Origin: Sulfurimonas sp. HSL1-2 | GTDB taxonomy: Bacteria > Campylobacterota > Campylobacteria > Campylobacterales > Sulfurimonadaceae | DNA length: 64,000 nucleotides | Assembly: GCF_039645565.1 (NCBI RefSeq) | Contig: NZ_CP147914.1 | Span: 1,671,573 to 1,735,572, forward strand | Direction: 5' to 3' | Made by a program: the position numbers and the translations under genes | Shown: one piece after another, positions 43,964 through 52,715 of the stretch | How positions within the stretch are numbered: position 1 is the stretch's first letter | Layout: every line of letters begins with the position of its first letter | Notes under the pieces: model-generated | The model's database searches: none | Told to the model about the DNA's origin: nothing | The model's input: the letters and a program-made list of their open reading frames with translations, nothing else

Positions 43964-46411
43964 ATGCGTATCGTCATCGTCGGCGGCGGCATCGCGGCCG
44001 CCTATATCGCCAATGCGATCAAAGAGCAGTCGCCAGAGCACGAGGTACTCATTGTCACCAAGGAGGCCCACCCTCCCTATGACCGCATCCACCTCTGCGC
44101 GCTGGTCAGCGGCAGCACCGATATCGACGAGATCGCCCTGCCCCTTCCCCCGGACGTCAAGGTGGAGCTGAACGCCGAGGTCACGGGCCTCGATCCCACC
44201 TCCAAGCGCATCTTTACCGCTTCCGCTTCCTATGCCTACGACAAGCTCATCCTCGCCACCGGTTCCGAGCCGCGCCGCCTTTTCGACACGACAGGCCTCA
44301 CCAACGTCGCCACGTTCCGCAGCGCCGATGACTCCGAGTGCATCGCGCAGCGGATCGTCGGCAAAAACGTCGTTATGATGGGCGTGGGCCCTATCGGGCT
44401 GGAGCTGCTCGATACGCTGAGCAGCCTGGAGGGACCGGAACATATCTACCTCGTCTCTCGGGGGAACCACCTTTACGACAAGGCACTGACCCCCACCGCC
44501 GTCGCACTGATGAAGCGTATCTACGAAGGCGCCGACCCCCGGGTCCATATCCTCTTCGAGGAGGAGATCACGGACAAGGTGATCGAAGGGGATATGATTA
44601 CGAAGATCGTTATGAAAGAGCGAACCATCGACAACCCCTTTGTCATCTTCGGTGTCGGCATCTCCCCCGCCGCCGATTTTGCCAAAGATGCACTTGAAAC
44701 GGACAAAGGGATTCTGGTCGACGAGCATATGCGCACGTCCGACCCCGACGTCTACGCCGTCGGCGAGGTGGCCCAGCTTCGCAACGGCTATATCGCCGGC
44801 CGGGTCAAGGAGTGTACGCTCCAGGCCGACGCCGCCGTCGCCGCGATTCTCGGGGTTGAAGACGAAGGTTTCAAAGATTTTGTCACCATCGACGGCCTCA
44901 AGGTCGGCAGTTTCCTGCTCGCCGACGTCACCTCGACCGCCTATGCCCCGAAAGACGATGCGAACGAGGACATCGTCATCGCCTCCAAGGCGGAGGGGCG
45001 GATCGACCAGTACATCGTCAACGACGACCGCCTCGTGCGCTTTATCGGGATCAACACCAACATCGACGTCATGGCCCTCAAAACGATGATGGAGGAGGCC
45101 AAACCGGTCGATCCCGCCTTCTTCTACGACAACCGGCTCATCAGCGAACGGGGACGCCTCATCTGCAGCTGCGCCAGCGGCTATGAACAGGACCTCGTCG
45201 CGCTGATCAAGGAGAACTGCATCGAGAGCTTCGCCGACCTCAAACCGCTCAGCGAGGCGGGCCGGGTCTGCGGCCGCTGCAAGCAGGACATCGTCAAGCT
45301 CATCGCCGACACCCCGGTCGATCCCGAAGAAGCCGCCCGCCTCAAGGCCGAACGCGAGGCAGCGGCCAAAGCCGAAGAGATGGCCAAGGTGCAGCGGCGC
45401 ATCGACAAGTTCAACAAGCTGCACCCCGCCAACCGCATCGAAAGCGAAAACCTCGACGAAGCGCTCAAAGCCTTCGACATGAGCAGCGAGTTCAACCGCT
45501 GGGTCTCCATGATCACCGCCAATATGCGGCTGCACCCCGAGTACGAACCCCTCGTGGGCCAAAGTATCGAACAGCTCAACAAGATCCCCATCATCTGGCT
45601 CGAGCTCGCCGACTGCAGCGGCAACTCCGAGGGGTTCATCAAGTCCGCCCACCCCAAGGTGGACGACCTTATCCTCAAATACATCTCCCTTGATTACCAT
45701 GAACTGCTGATGGCGGGATCAGGGGACCAGTCGGAACTCTCACTCGACGGGGTGATCGAGAACGACAAGGGGCGCTACATCCTGATGGTCGAAGGGGCCA
45801 TTCCCCTCGGCCTGGAGGGCAAGTTCCTGCGCATCGGTCCCAAGGGCGAAACGGGGCTCGAACTGCTGAAGCGCACCGCGAAACATGCGGCCGCGGTCTT
45901 CTCCATCGGTTCGTGCGCCTTCGACGGGGGCGTCGTCGCCGCCGCGCCCAACCCTACCGGTGCCGTCGGGGTCGCGGAGGCATTGGGGCGGAACGACATC
46001 ATCAACCTGCCCGGCTGCCCGGTCAACCCCATCAACATCGTCGGAACCCTCCTGCACTACATCATGTTCGACGAACTCCCCAAGCTCGACGAGAAAAACC
46101 GCCCCGAATGGGCCTACGGTTTCCGCGTCCACGACAACTGCGAGCGCCGCGGCCACTACGACCTGGACGAATTCGTCCTCGAGTGGGGCGACGAAGGGGC
46201 CAAGAAGGGATGGTGCCTCTTCAAGATGGGCTGCAAAGGCCCCTATGCCGATCTGAACTGTTCGCTGGTAAAATTCAACGAAGGTACCAGCTGGCCGGTC
46301 CAGGTCGGCCACGGCTGCTTCGCCTGCGGCCAGGGCAAGATCGCCTTTGACAAATACGCCAACAACCGGCCGCTGCCGGAAGGGGAAGAGGAAGAAATTC
46401 ATGGCCACTAA
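43964..46411 (+). CDS. FAD/NAD(P)H oxidoreductase - [2Fe-2S] BFD - [NiFe] hydrogenase small subunit fusion
   Basis: This is an 815-aa cytosolic fusion. Residues 1 to about 380 form a NirB-like flavoprotein: FAD motif IVGGGIAAAYIA and a second nucleotide motif VMMGVGPIGLELL near 141. About 395-440 is a bfd-type [2Fe-2S] domain: ICSCASGY and RVCGRCKQD, four Cys. A charged linker follows. From about 540 to the end is a group 1-like small subunit: DCSGNSEGFI, GSCAFDGGVVAA, NLPGCPVNP, VHDNCERRGHYDL, GWCLFKMGCKGP and HGCFACGQGK. The proximal C-x2-C is C-x2-N. It has no Tat signal and no C-terminal anchor. The true start is ATG 43964; an upstream frame overlapping echF is not real. It overlaps its large subunit by 11 bp. 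Confidence 0.93.
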   Translation: MRIVIVGGGIAAAYIANAIKEQSPEHEVLIVTKEAHPPYDRIHLCALVSGSTDIDEIALPLPPDVKVELNAEVTGLDPTSKRIFTASASYAYDKLILATGSEPRRLFDTTGLTNVATFRSADDSECIAQRIVGKNVVMMGVGPIGLELLDTLSSLEGPEHIYLVSRGNHLYDKALTPTAVALMKRIYEGADPRVHILFEEEITDKVIEGDMITKIVMKERTIDNPFVIFGVGISPAADFAKDALETDKGILVDEHMRTSDPDVYAVGEVAQLRNGYIAGRVKECTLQADAAVAAILGVEDEGFKDFVTIDGLKVGSFLLADVTSTAYAPKDDANEDIVIASKAEGRIDQYIVNDDRLVRFIGINTNIDVMALKTMMEEAKPVDPAFFYDNRLISERGRLICSCASGYEQDLVALIKENCIESFADLKPLSEAGRVCGRCKQDIVKLIADTPVDPEEAARLKAEREAAAKAEEMAKVQRRIDKFNKLHPANRIESENLDEALKAFDMSSEFNRWVSMITANMRLHPEYEPLVGQSIEQLNKIPIIWLELADCSGNSEGFIKSAHPKVDDLILKYISLDYHELLMAGSGDQSELSLDGVIENDKGRYILMVEGAIPLGLEGKFLRIGPKGETGLELLKRTAKHAAAVFSIGSCAFDGGVVAAAPNPTGAVGVAEALGRNDIINLPGCPVNPINIVGTLLHYIMFDELPKLDEKNRPEWAYGFRVHDNCERRGHYDLDEFVLEWGDEGAKKGWCLFKMGCKGPYADLNCSLVKFNEGTSWPVQVGHGCFACGQGKIAFDKYANNRPLPEGEEEEIHGH

Positions 46412-48095
46412 AAAGATCGTTATTGACCCCATTACCCGTATCGAGGGGCACCTGCGCATCGAAGTTGAAATCGACGAAAACAACACCGTCAAAGAGGCGT
46501 GGGCCTCCGGGCAGCTTTTCCGCGGCATCGAGACGATCCTCAAGGGGCGTGACCCCCGGGATGCCGGGCTGATCGCCCAGCGCATCTGCGGGGTCTGTAC
46601 CAATGTGCACTACCGCGCTTCGATCAGCGCCGTCGAAGACGCCTACGGCATCGCCCTGCCGCCGAACGCCGAGAGCATCCGCAACCTCGTCACCCTGGCA
46701 CTCTTCGTCCAGGACCACATCGTCCACTACTACCACCTCCACTCCCTCGATTATGTCGATGTCGTCAGCGCCATCTCCGCCGAACCGGACAAGGCCGCAG
46801 AACTGGCACAGACCTACCATGACTACCCCTACCGCACCTCGACGGGGCATATGAGCGCCGTCAAGGAGAAACTGACCTCCTTTGTCAACGCGGGGCGCCT
46901 GGGCCTCTTCGCCAACGGCTACTGGGGGCACAGCGCCTACCGTTTCACCCCCGAGCAAAACCTCATCCATATGAACCACTACCTCGAGGCCCTGCGGGTC
47001 CAGCGCAACCTCAGCCGGGCGGTAGCGATCTTTGCCGGCAAGACACCCCACCCGCAGAACCTCGTCGTGGGCGGGGTCACGAGCGTCGCGGACATGCTCA
47101 ACCCGCAGCGCCTCAACGACTTCATGTTCATCATCAAGGATGCCCGCGACTTCATCGAACGCGCCTACCTCCCCGATATCAAGATGGCCGTCGAAGCGTA
47201 CAAAGAGGAGATCAAAGCCGGCACGGGGCGCGGCAGCGGAAACTTTATGGCGGTGGGAGGCTACCGTTTCGGCAAGGAGCAGCAGCTCTTCGAAGGGGGC
47301 GTTATCCAGGGACACGATTTCGCCAACATCGAGACCTTCGACGAACAGTACATCACCGAGGAAGCGTCACGCTCCTGGTACGCCGACGAGGCACCGGTGG
47401 CACCCTACGACGGCAAGACCGAGCCCTTCTACACGGACCTAAACGCAGACGGAAGCCTGAAGACCGAGGGCAAATACAGCTGGGTCAAGGCGCCGCGCTA
47501 CAAGGGCAAACCGATGGAGGTGGGGCCGCTCTCCCGGATGATCATCGGCACCCTCAAGGAGTCCCCGGTCATCCAGCCTTATATGGAAACATTCATGAAG
47601 GAAACAGGGCTGGAACTGATGGACTTTTCGACGACCCTCGGACGTAACGCCGCCCGAGCCGTGGAAGCCCAGGTCTGCTGTGACTACCTTTTTGACTTCT
47701 GCAGCGACCTCATCGAGAACATCAAGTACTACGACGAGGAGACCTGGACGAAGTACGACTTCGCCGCCCTGCCCAAAGCCGCGGCGGGAAGGGGCATCTT
47801 CGAGGTACCGCGCGGAGTGCTGGGACACTTCATCCGTATCGACGAGGCCAAGATCGCCAACTACCAGGCGGTCGTACCGACGACCTGGAACGCCTCGCCC
47901 AAGGACAGCGGCGGCATCCGCGGCCCCTACGAGGAGTCCCTGGTAGGTATCACCCTCGCCGACCCCTCCGCGCCGCTGGAAGTGCTGCGGGTCGTGCACA
48001 GTTTCGACCCCTGCCTCGCCTGCGCCGTCCATGTCATCAACACCAAGGGCAAGGAGCTTTCGCACTACAAGATCGCCGCGGCGTGCACGCTTTAG
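46401..48095 (+). CDS. [NiFe] hydrogenase large subunit, group 1-like, cytosolic
   Basis: This 564-aa catalytic subunit has the L1 motif QRICGVCTNVHYRASISAVE and the L2 motif FDPCLACAVHV, both in the group 1 style. After His of CAVH, about 19 residues (ending AAACTL) remain; this is the expected extension cleaved by a HyaD/HupD-type maturation protease, not encoded in the window. N-terminal ITRIEGHLRIEVEID is typical. The start at 46401 follows GGAAGAGGAAG and overlaps the fusion gene by 11 bp. With its partner it should form a soluble H2-using enzyme linked to FAD and probably NAD(P)H. Confidence 0.95.
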   Translation: MATKKIVIDPITRIEGHLRIEVEIDENNTVKEAWASGQLFRGIETILKGRDPRDAGLIAQRICGVCTNVHYRASISAVEDAYGIALPPNAESIRNLVTLALFVQDHIVHYYHLHSLDYVDVVSAISAEPDKAAELAQTYHDYPYRTSTGHMSAVKEKLTSFVNAGRLGLFANGYWGHSAYRFTPEQNLIHMNHYLEALRVQRNLSRAVAIFAGKTPHPQNLVVGGVTSVADMLNPQRLNDFMFIIKDARDFIERAYLPDIKMAVEAYKEEIKAGTGRGSGNFMAVGGYRFGKEQQLFEGGVIQGHDFANIETFDEQYITEEASRSWYADEAPVAPYDGKTEPFYTDLNADGSLKTEGKYSWVKAPRYKGKPMEVGPLSRMIIGTLKESPVIQPYMETFMKETGLELMDFSTTLGRNAARAVEAQVCCDYLFDFCSDLIENIKYYDEETWTKYDFAALPKAAAGRGIFEVPRGVLGHFIRIDEAKIANYQAVVPTTWNASPKDSGGIRGPYEESLVGITLADPSAPLEVLRVVHSFDPCLACAVHVINTKGKELSHYKIAAACTL

Positions 48096-48154
48096 GCCCC
48101 CTCTAACGCAGGAGTCGTTATACTTCCGTCATCTATTTATTGAGGGGAATACGT

Positions 48155-48838
48155 ATGGAACTCTGCGTCGCGCTCGACCTGCCGAGCATGGAAGAAAACC
48201 TGGCACTGGTGGAGAAGATCAAGGCCTACCCTGTCTGGCTCAAAGTCGGACTGCGCGCGTATATCCGCGACGGCGAACCCTTTCTCAAAGCGCTCAAAAC
48301 GATCAATCCTGACGCGAAGATCTTCCTCGACCTCAAGCTCTACGACATCCCCAACACCATGGCCGACGCGGCCGAATCCATCATGGGCCTGGGCGTCGAC
48401 ATGTTCAACGTCCACGCCAGTGCGGGCAAACGCGCGATGAAGACGGTCATGGAGCGCCTCTCGACCTATGAGAAACGCCCGCTCGTCCTGGCCGTCACGG
48501 CGCTCACCTCCTTCAGCGAAGAGGAGTTCGGCGACGTCTACAATGCGGGCATCGCCGCAACGGCGGACAAGTTCGCGCAGGACGCGCACGAAGCGGGCCT
48601 GGACGGCGTCGTCTGCAGCGTCTTTGAAAGCGCCTCCATCAAAAGTATGACGAGCAGTGACTTCATCACCCTCACCCCGGGTATCCGCCCCTTCGGCGAA
48701 GATGCGGGTGACCAGCAGCGCGTCGCGACGATCGAAGCGGCCGAGGCGGAGAAGGTCGACTTCATCGTCGTCGGCCGCCCCATTTACAAGGCCGAAGACC
48801 CCGCCGCCGTCATCGAAAAGATCCTTGAACGTCTTTAG
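48155..48838 (+). CDS. pyrF: Orotidine 5'-phosphate decarboxylase
   Basis: PyrF performs the last step of UMP synthesis, decarboxylating OMP in the cytosol. The 227-aa product shows [24 protein letters not shown], the catalytic [13 protein letters not shown] (D-x-K-x-x-D) and [18 protein letters not shown], followed by [16 protein letters not shown]. Length and motifs are standard. ATG 48155 follows TGAGGGG; an in-frame TTG five codons upstream is less likely. It lies 59 bp after the hydrogenase operon and may be read with it. Confidence 0.96.
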   Translation: MELCVALDLPSMEENLALVEKIKAYPVWLKVGLRAYIRDGEPFLKALKTINPDAKIFLDLKLYDIPNTMADAAESIMGLGVDMFNVHASAGKRAMKTVMERLSTYEKRPLVLAVTALTSFSEEEFGDVYNAGIAATADKFAQDAHEAGLDGVVCSVFESASIKSMTSSDFITLTPGIRPFGEDAGDQQRVATIEAAEAEKVDFIVVGRPIYKAEDPAAVIEKILERL

Positions 48839-48883
48839 GGGTCACTGCCATACTTTTTAAGCGAACTATTATGTCTGTCCGAT

Positions 48884-48889
48884 TATAAT
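48884..48889 (+). promoter_or_regulatory. -10 box of the tRNA-Ser/tRNA-Asn unit
   Basis: A perfect TATAAT in a GATTATAATC context, 22 bp before the 5' end of tRNA-Ser. No clear -35 hexamer, which is usual in Campylobacterota. Confidence 0.6.
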
Positions 48890-48911
48890 CTCACTCTCAT
48901 TTTTGAGACTT

Positions 48912-49000
48912 GGACAGGTGGGTGAGAGGCTGAAACCACACCCCTGCTAAGGGTGCGTACGTCCTGCGTACCGAGGGTTCGAATCCCTCCCTGTCCGCCA
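48912..49000 (+). tRNA. tRNA-Ser (anticodon GCT)
   Basis: An 89-nt class II tRNA. Acceptor GGACAGG pairs with CCTGTCC at the 3' end, the anticodon loop is CTGCTAA with GCT, a long variable arm (GTGCGTACGTCCTGCGTACC region) follows, the T-loop is GGTTCGAATCC, and CCA is encoded. It reads AGC/AGU codons. Confidence 0.97.
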
Positions 49001-49012
49001 CTTCTTAACGAT

Positions 49013-49087
49013 TCCGGATTAGCTCAGCGGTAGAGTAGGTGACTGTTAATCACTTGGTCACTGGTTCGAATCCAGTATCCGGAGCCA
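49013..49087 (+). tRNA. tRNA-Asn (anticodon GTT)
   Basis: A 75-nt class I tRNA. Acceptor TCCGGAT pairs with ATCCGGA, the anticodon loop is CTGTTAA with GTT, the T-arm is CTGGTTCGAATCCAG, and CCA is encoded. It starts 12 bp after tRNA-Ser, so the two are co-transcribed. Confidence 0.97.
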
Positions 49088-49119
49088 TTTTCTTCGACGC
49101 TTTTTCCTAAACTCTTCGT

Positions 49120-49160
49120 TGTCACAGCACTCACGTACAATAGTACGCTTCGCACTGTTC
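49120..49160. repeat. Palindrome-bearing spacer after the tRNA pair
   Basis: CTCACGTACAATAGTACGCTTCGC contains CGTAC-AATA-GTACG, a short perfect dyad with TTC/GC-rich flanks. Similar CACGTAC...GTACG elements are often found next to tRNA and other stable RNA genes, possibly for processing or termination. Confidence 0.35.
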
Positions 49161-49245
49161 CGCCTTGATTTTAGAAAAAATCGCCTTCGAAAACTTCATT
49201 CAGACTCAGAATGCCATACTGCTTCTGGGAGTTTATTAGCGCCGC

Positions 49246-50490
49246 CTAGCGCCCTTCGGCCTCTTTGCGGGCCTGTTCGCGCAGACGGTCTTTCTTGCTT
49301 TTTTTCTTTCCCTTTACCGGTGCCGGGCCTTTTGTTTTAACCGGGGCTTCTCCGGTCAGTTCGAAGCCTTCGACCCGCTCGCGCTGCAGCCGGATCTTCG
49401 CGCGTTTTTCGATGACCTTGAAATGCGCCTGCGTCTCATAGTCGATGAATGAAATGGCCGTGCCCGACTTTCCGGCGCGCCCTGTCCGTCCGATGCGGTG
49501 GATGTAATCCGCCGGGGAGCGCGGGAGGTCGAAGTTGACGACACAGTCTATATCCTCGACATGCAGTCCCCGCCCGACGAGATCGGTGGCGAAGAGGATG
49601 CGGAACTGCTTTTGCTTGAAATCCTCCAGCGTCGCGCTGCGTTCCTCCTGCGTGAGATCGCCGTGGAACGACTCCGCCGAAAAGCCGTACTTGCGGAACT
49701 TCGCGGCGATATTGTCCGCCGCGCGCTTGTTGGCCATGAAGACCAGGACCTGCTCCCACGGTTCGCGCTCCAGCAGGTGTCGCAGCAGCGGCCCGCGCTT
49801 CTCGCGCTCCACCTCGATGACCCGCTGCTCAATACTCTGAACCGTCGGTGCTTCCGACGCAAAGGCAACTTCCACGGCCTCCTGCGTAATGCGCGATGCG
49901 ATGGTCTGCATCTTCGGCGGGTAGGTCGCGGAAAAAAGAAGGTTCTGCCGTTTTTCAGGAAGCTGCGGAAGAATAAGATCCAGCTCTTCGGCAAAGCCGA
50001 GGTCGAGCATCTTGTCCGCCTCATCAAGGACCAGGAACTCCAGGTGCGAGAGATTCATCTGCTTCTTGCTTAGTACATCGATGAGCCGTCCGGAGGTCGC
50101 CACGACGATATCGCACCCCTGCTGTACGGCGTAGAGCTGGTCGCCGATACGCTCGCCGCCGATAATGCTGACGACCTTGGGCGGCTTCGGCAGGAAAACG
50201 CCAAAGGTCTCGAACGCCTGCGCCACCTGCAGCGTCAACTCCCGCGTCGGGGTCAGCACCAGGGCCTTAATCTTCGACTTGCCCTCCCCTTTGCGCTGCG
50301 ACCAGAGCTGCAGCAGCGGCAGCACGAAGCCGGCGCTTTTGCCGCTGCCCGTCTGCGCCCGTGCCATAACGTCCCTGCCTTCGAGTACCAGCGGGATCAC
50401 CCGCTGCTGTACGGGCGTCGGTTCGACGTAGCCGTTCTCCCGCAATGCGCGTTCAATCGCGCCGATAAGTCCGAGTCCGTTAAACGGCAT
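49246..50490 (-). CDS. RhlE-like DEAD-box RNA helicase
   Basis: This 414-aa ATP-dependent RNA helicase contains the Q motif EPTPVQQRVIP, motif I ARAQTGSGKSAGF (Ser in place of the usual Thr of GSGKT), PTRELTLQVA, motif II VLDEADKMLD, motif III FSATYP, TDLVGRGLHVEDIDCV and motif VI YIHRIGRTGRAG. The C-terminus is short and Lys/Arg-rich (KGKKKSKKDRLREQARKEAE), as in RhlE-type proteins that act in ribosome assembly or RNA turnover. Transcribed toward the tRNA genes. Confidence 0.93.
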   Translation of the reverse strand: MPFNGLGLIGAIERALRENGYVEPTPVQQRVIPLVLEGRDVMARAQTGSGKSAGFVLPLLQLWSQRKGEGKSKIKALVLTPTRELTLQVAQAFETFGVFLPKPPKVVSIIGGERIGDQLYAVQQGCDIVVATSGRLIDVLSKKQMNLSHLEFLVLDEADKMLDLGFAEELDLILPQLPEKRQNLLFSATYPPKMQTIASRITQEAVEVAFASEAPTVQSIEQRVIEVEREKRGPLLRHLLEREPWEQVLVFMANKRAADNIAAKFRKYGFSAESFHGDLTQEERSATLEDFKQKQFRILFATDLVGRGLHVEDIDCVVNFDLPRSPADYIHRIGRTGRAGKSGTAISFIDYETQAHFKVIEKRAKIRLQRERVEGFELTGEAPVKTKGPAPVKGKKKSKKDRLREQARKEAEGR

Positions 50491-50634
50491 GAAGCTATCC
50501 TTGTAGTTTGTTAGACGTATTTTAGGGGGTTTGGGCTTTAACGCGCATCGTCACTGTGTGTCAGCTGTAAAAAAGGGTTTGAGAGGTTAAGAAGAGGGAA
50601 GTGCCAAAACCCTCCGGAGAGTTTTGGCTGTGCA

Positions 50635-51165
50635 TTATTTCGATACTGGAACAGGAGTGGCCGCTGCACAATCAAAATTGGCAATTCTGTTGATATGCAC
50701 CGTACCTGTCGTCACAGGTGTGGCCTCCATGAAAAGAGTGATATCGTAAATCGCACCTGTTGCAAAGAGATCAGAAGCCGAAGTGACTTCGTATGAAATG
50801 CTTGCATTTGCATCGGACGTAAACTCCAGAATACCACTCTGCGCCGCGTATGCCAGGTAACCATAATCAAAATCGGGCTTATCGGCAATGATTTCAGGGC
50901 CATTAGCGCGTTCCTGGGTATACGCATAATAATCAAGCCCTAAATTAGCATCCGTACAAAAATAGTAATCAATATTTGAGGCATCATATGCATCATTCAG
51001 GAAATTCAGATCAACGTTAACTTGATACCCCATTGTTCCCGTAGCATTCAAGTCTGCAAAGCTCACATTGGCATCACTTATGCCAAAAGAACCCGAAGAA
51101 GTTCCACAACCTGCTAAGCCCAGGACCATAGCACCGGCAAGAATAGATGAAATGTATTTTTTCAT
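50635..51165 (-). CDS. Small lipoprotein, unknown
   Basis: This 176-aa lipoprotein has signal MKKYISSILAGAMVLGLAGC with lipobox GLAGC, followed by a Gly/Ser linker. The mature part is acidic and beta-rich (GYQVNVDLNFLNDAYDASN, GSIE-like strands) with two Cys (YFCTD and FDCAAA) that could form a disulfide. A TATAAT-type -10 lies on this strand at about 51216-51211. More AT-rich than flanking genes. No family recognised. Confidence 0.75.
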   Translation of the reverse strand: MKKYISSILAGAMVLGLAGCGTSSGSFGISDANVSFADLNATGTMGYQVNVDLNFLNDAYDASNIDYYFCTDANLGLDYYAYTQERANGPEIIADKPDFDYGYLAYAAQSGILEFTSDANASISYEVTSASDLFATGAIYDITLFMEATPVTTGTVHINRIANFDCAAATPVPVSK

Positions 51166-51393
51166 GTCTTTCCCTTGATATTTAATCTATTTCATCCTAC
51201 ATTCATCAAAATTATATAACACTTAATTTTCATTAAATACAACAATAGAATACAATTATCCACTATCTCTTTACCAGTCGACTATGGAGACTGAACGATT
51301 CATGTGCAACTATCACAATTCAGACGTGCGCACAACGAAGATGATGCATAACACAAAAACAGATTTTCAATGCCCACTCTTTTCAAAATTTGT

Positions 51394-51399
51394 TATAAT
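51394..51399 (+). promoter_or_regulatory. -10 box upstream of the DUF4395 gene
   Basis: TATAAT within TTGTTATAATTCG, 26 bp before the ATG at 51426. Placement gives a leader of about 20 nt. No -35 match obvious. Confidence 0.55.
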
Positions 51400-51425
51400 T
51401 CGTCCCGCATCAAAACTTTATCACA

Positions 51426-52259
51426 ATGCATTTACTTGAAAGCCCCGTTCGTGCTGCGTTTATCGAACCGGGGAATGATTACGCATATCCTCATGCACCC
51501 AAAGGAAGTTTTTTGAACCTGCAGAGTTTTTTATGGGATTACGGAGAAAAAGTACCCGGGTACGACGTCAGGGTCGTCAATGAAAGAGAGGCTAGAGCCG
51601 CAGCGGGCATCCTCGGAACGATGGGAACCATCATCATCTTTGTCGGGATAGGCTTCAACCACATCATGGCAGCGAGAATCTATCTGGCCTTTTTATTTAT
51701 CGACTTTACGCTGAGAATGATCAGTCCGAAATATGTCCCTTCCCTGCTGCTGGGCAAGTTTATCGTTCAAAACCAGAAGCCGGAATACGTCGGCGGACTG
51801 CAGAAACGCTTTGCCTGGACGCTGGGATGGCTGATCTCCCTGCCGATGGTCTGGTGGTTCGTCATCAACTGGGACATTACATTTTACAAAGTATTGATCT
51901 GTGTCCTCTGTGCCTCACTGATGTTCCTTGAGAGCGCCTTCTCCATCTGTGTAGGGTGTATGATCTACAAACTGCTCACGCGGCTAGACCCTGTCCACTG
52001 CCCGGGCGGCACCTGCGAGCTTCGTATCAAAGAGCCCATCCAGATGTTCAATCCGGTTCAAAAAGTAATTGCGGCCCTGACCATTGTCGGTTTCCTGATA
52101 GGCACGTACGCCTTTTTGGCATACGAGGAACCCAAAACCTTCTTCGGCGAATTTCTTCATGAAGCCGTTTTAACGGATGCGCAGTTGATCAAAGAGAAAG
52201 AAGAAGCCTACCAGCGAGAGCTGGAAAAAGAGTTCGGAGACAGTGACGAGGATTTCTAG
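51426..52259 (+). CDS. DUF4395-family membrane protein
   Basis: This 277-aa inner-membrane protein has four to five hydrophobic spans. RVVNEREARAAAGILGTMG is the conserved entry of DUF4395 (vNE.evR..A), followed by LAFLFIDFTLRMISPKYVPS. Cys residues cluster in SICVGCMIYKLL and DPVHCPGGTCELR, which could be redox-active or metal-binding. The C-terminal 30 residues are soluble and strongly charged. Family function is unsettled; relatives often neighbour thiosulfate or rhodanese genes, which is not the case here. Confidence 0.78.
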   Translation: MHLLESPVRAAFIEPGNDYAYPHAPKGSFLNLQSFLWDYGEKVPGYDVRVVNEREARAAAGILGTMGTIIIFVGIGFNHIMAARIYLAFLFIDFTLRMISPKYVPSLLLGKFIVQNQKPEYVGGLQKRFAWTLGWLISLPMVWWFVINWDITFYKVLICVLCASLMFLESAFSICVGCMIYKLLTRLDPVHCPGGTCELRIKEPIQMFNPVQKVIAALTIVGFLIGTYAFLAYEEPKTFFGEFLHEAVLTDAQLIKEKEEAYQRELEKEFGDSDEDF

Positions 52260-52267
52260 ACAAGAGA

Positions 52268-52471
52268 TCAGTGACCGGGCAGGGCGTCGGCCTGTTCGTC
52301 TTGTTCCCTGACCCGATCGTTCGTCATCTGTATGACACGCTTGGCCTCGCGCATCACATCGATCTCCTGCCGAAGCACGTGATCGCTTTTCTCCCCTTTC
52401 GTTTTCGTATTCTGATCGGAACACCCTCCGATGAGCATTGCCGTAAAAACAAGAGCGAAAAGCGTTTTCAT
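52268..52471 (-). CDS. Small lipoprotein with charged helix
   Basis: This 67-aa lipoprotein has signal MKTLFALVFTAMLIGGC (lipobox LIGGC). The mature part is a single charged helix, DHVLRQEIDVMREAKRVIQM and onward, with coiled-coil character. ATG at 52471 chosen because it starts the hydrophobic core; the longer frame adds an Arg-rich N-terminus. It converges on the DUF4395 gene with 8 bp between the stops. Function unknown; small coiled lipoproteins may attach the envelope layers. Confidence 0.65.
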   Translation of the reverse strand: MKTLFALVFTAMLIGGCSDQNTKTKGEKSDHVLRQEIDVMREAKRVIQMTNDRVREQDEQADALPGH

Positions 52472-52715
52472 GACCCGTATCCTTCGCGTCCGCATGGAAT
52501 AACCTCCATTGTAAACCGTTCATCCCGTTCTGTCAAATGAAACAAAAAAGTAACAACATCACTTCTAAATAGAAAACAGATATTTTTTTAGCCGAAACAC
52601 GGCATCTTTTACCTAAGATGCCTGCTCCAAAATGAACCTTGCTGTGGCCGAAGCATCACAGCGGTTTCGGTAACAATAGAGAAAGGTGGCACAAACGGTG
52701 CAGAAACAGGACACG

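Noticed and set aside
43856-45700. 614-aa minus-strand frame across the hydrogenase fusion
   Set aside because: Antisense shadow; the plus strand encodes clear FAD, BFD and hydrogenase motifs.
51283-51440. About 51-aa ORF starting METERFMCNYHN before the DUF4395 gene
   Set aside because: It overlaps the promoter and start of the downstream gene, has no ribosome binding site and no hydrophobic or conserved feature.
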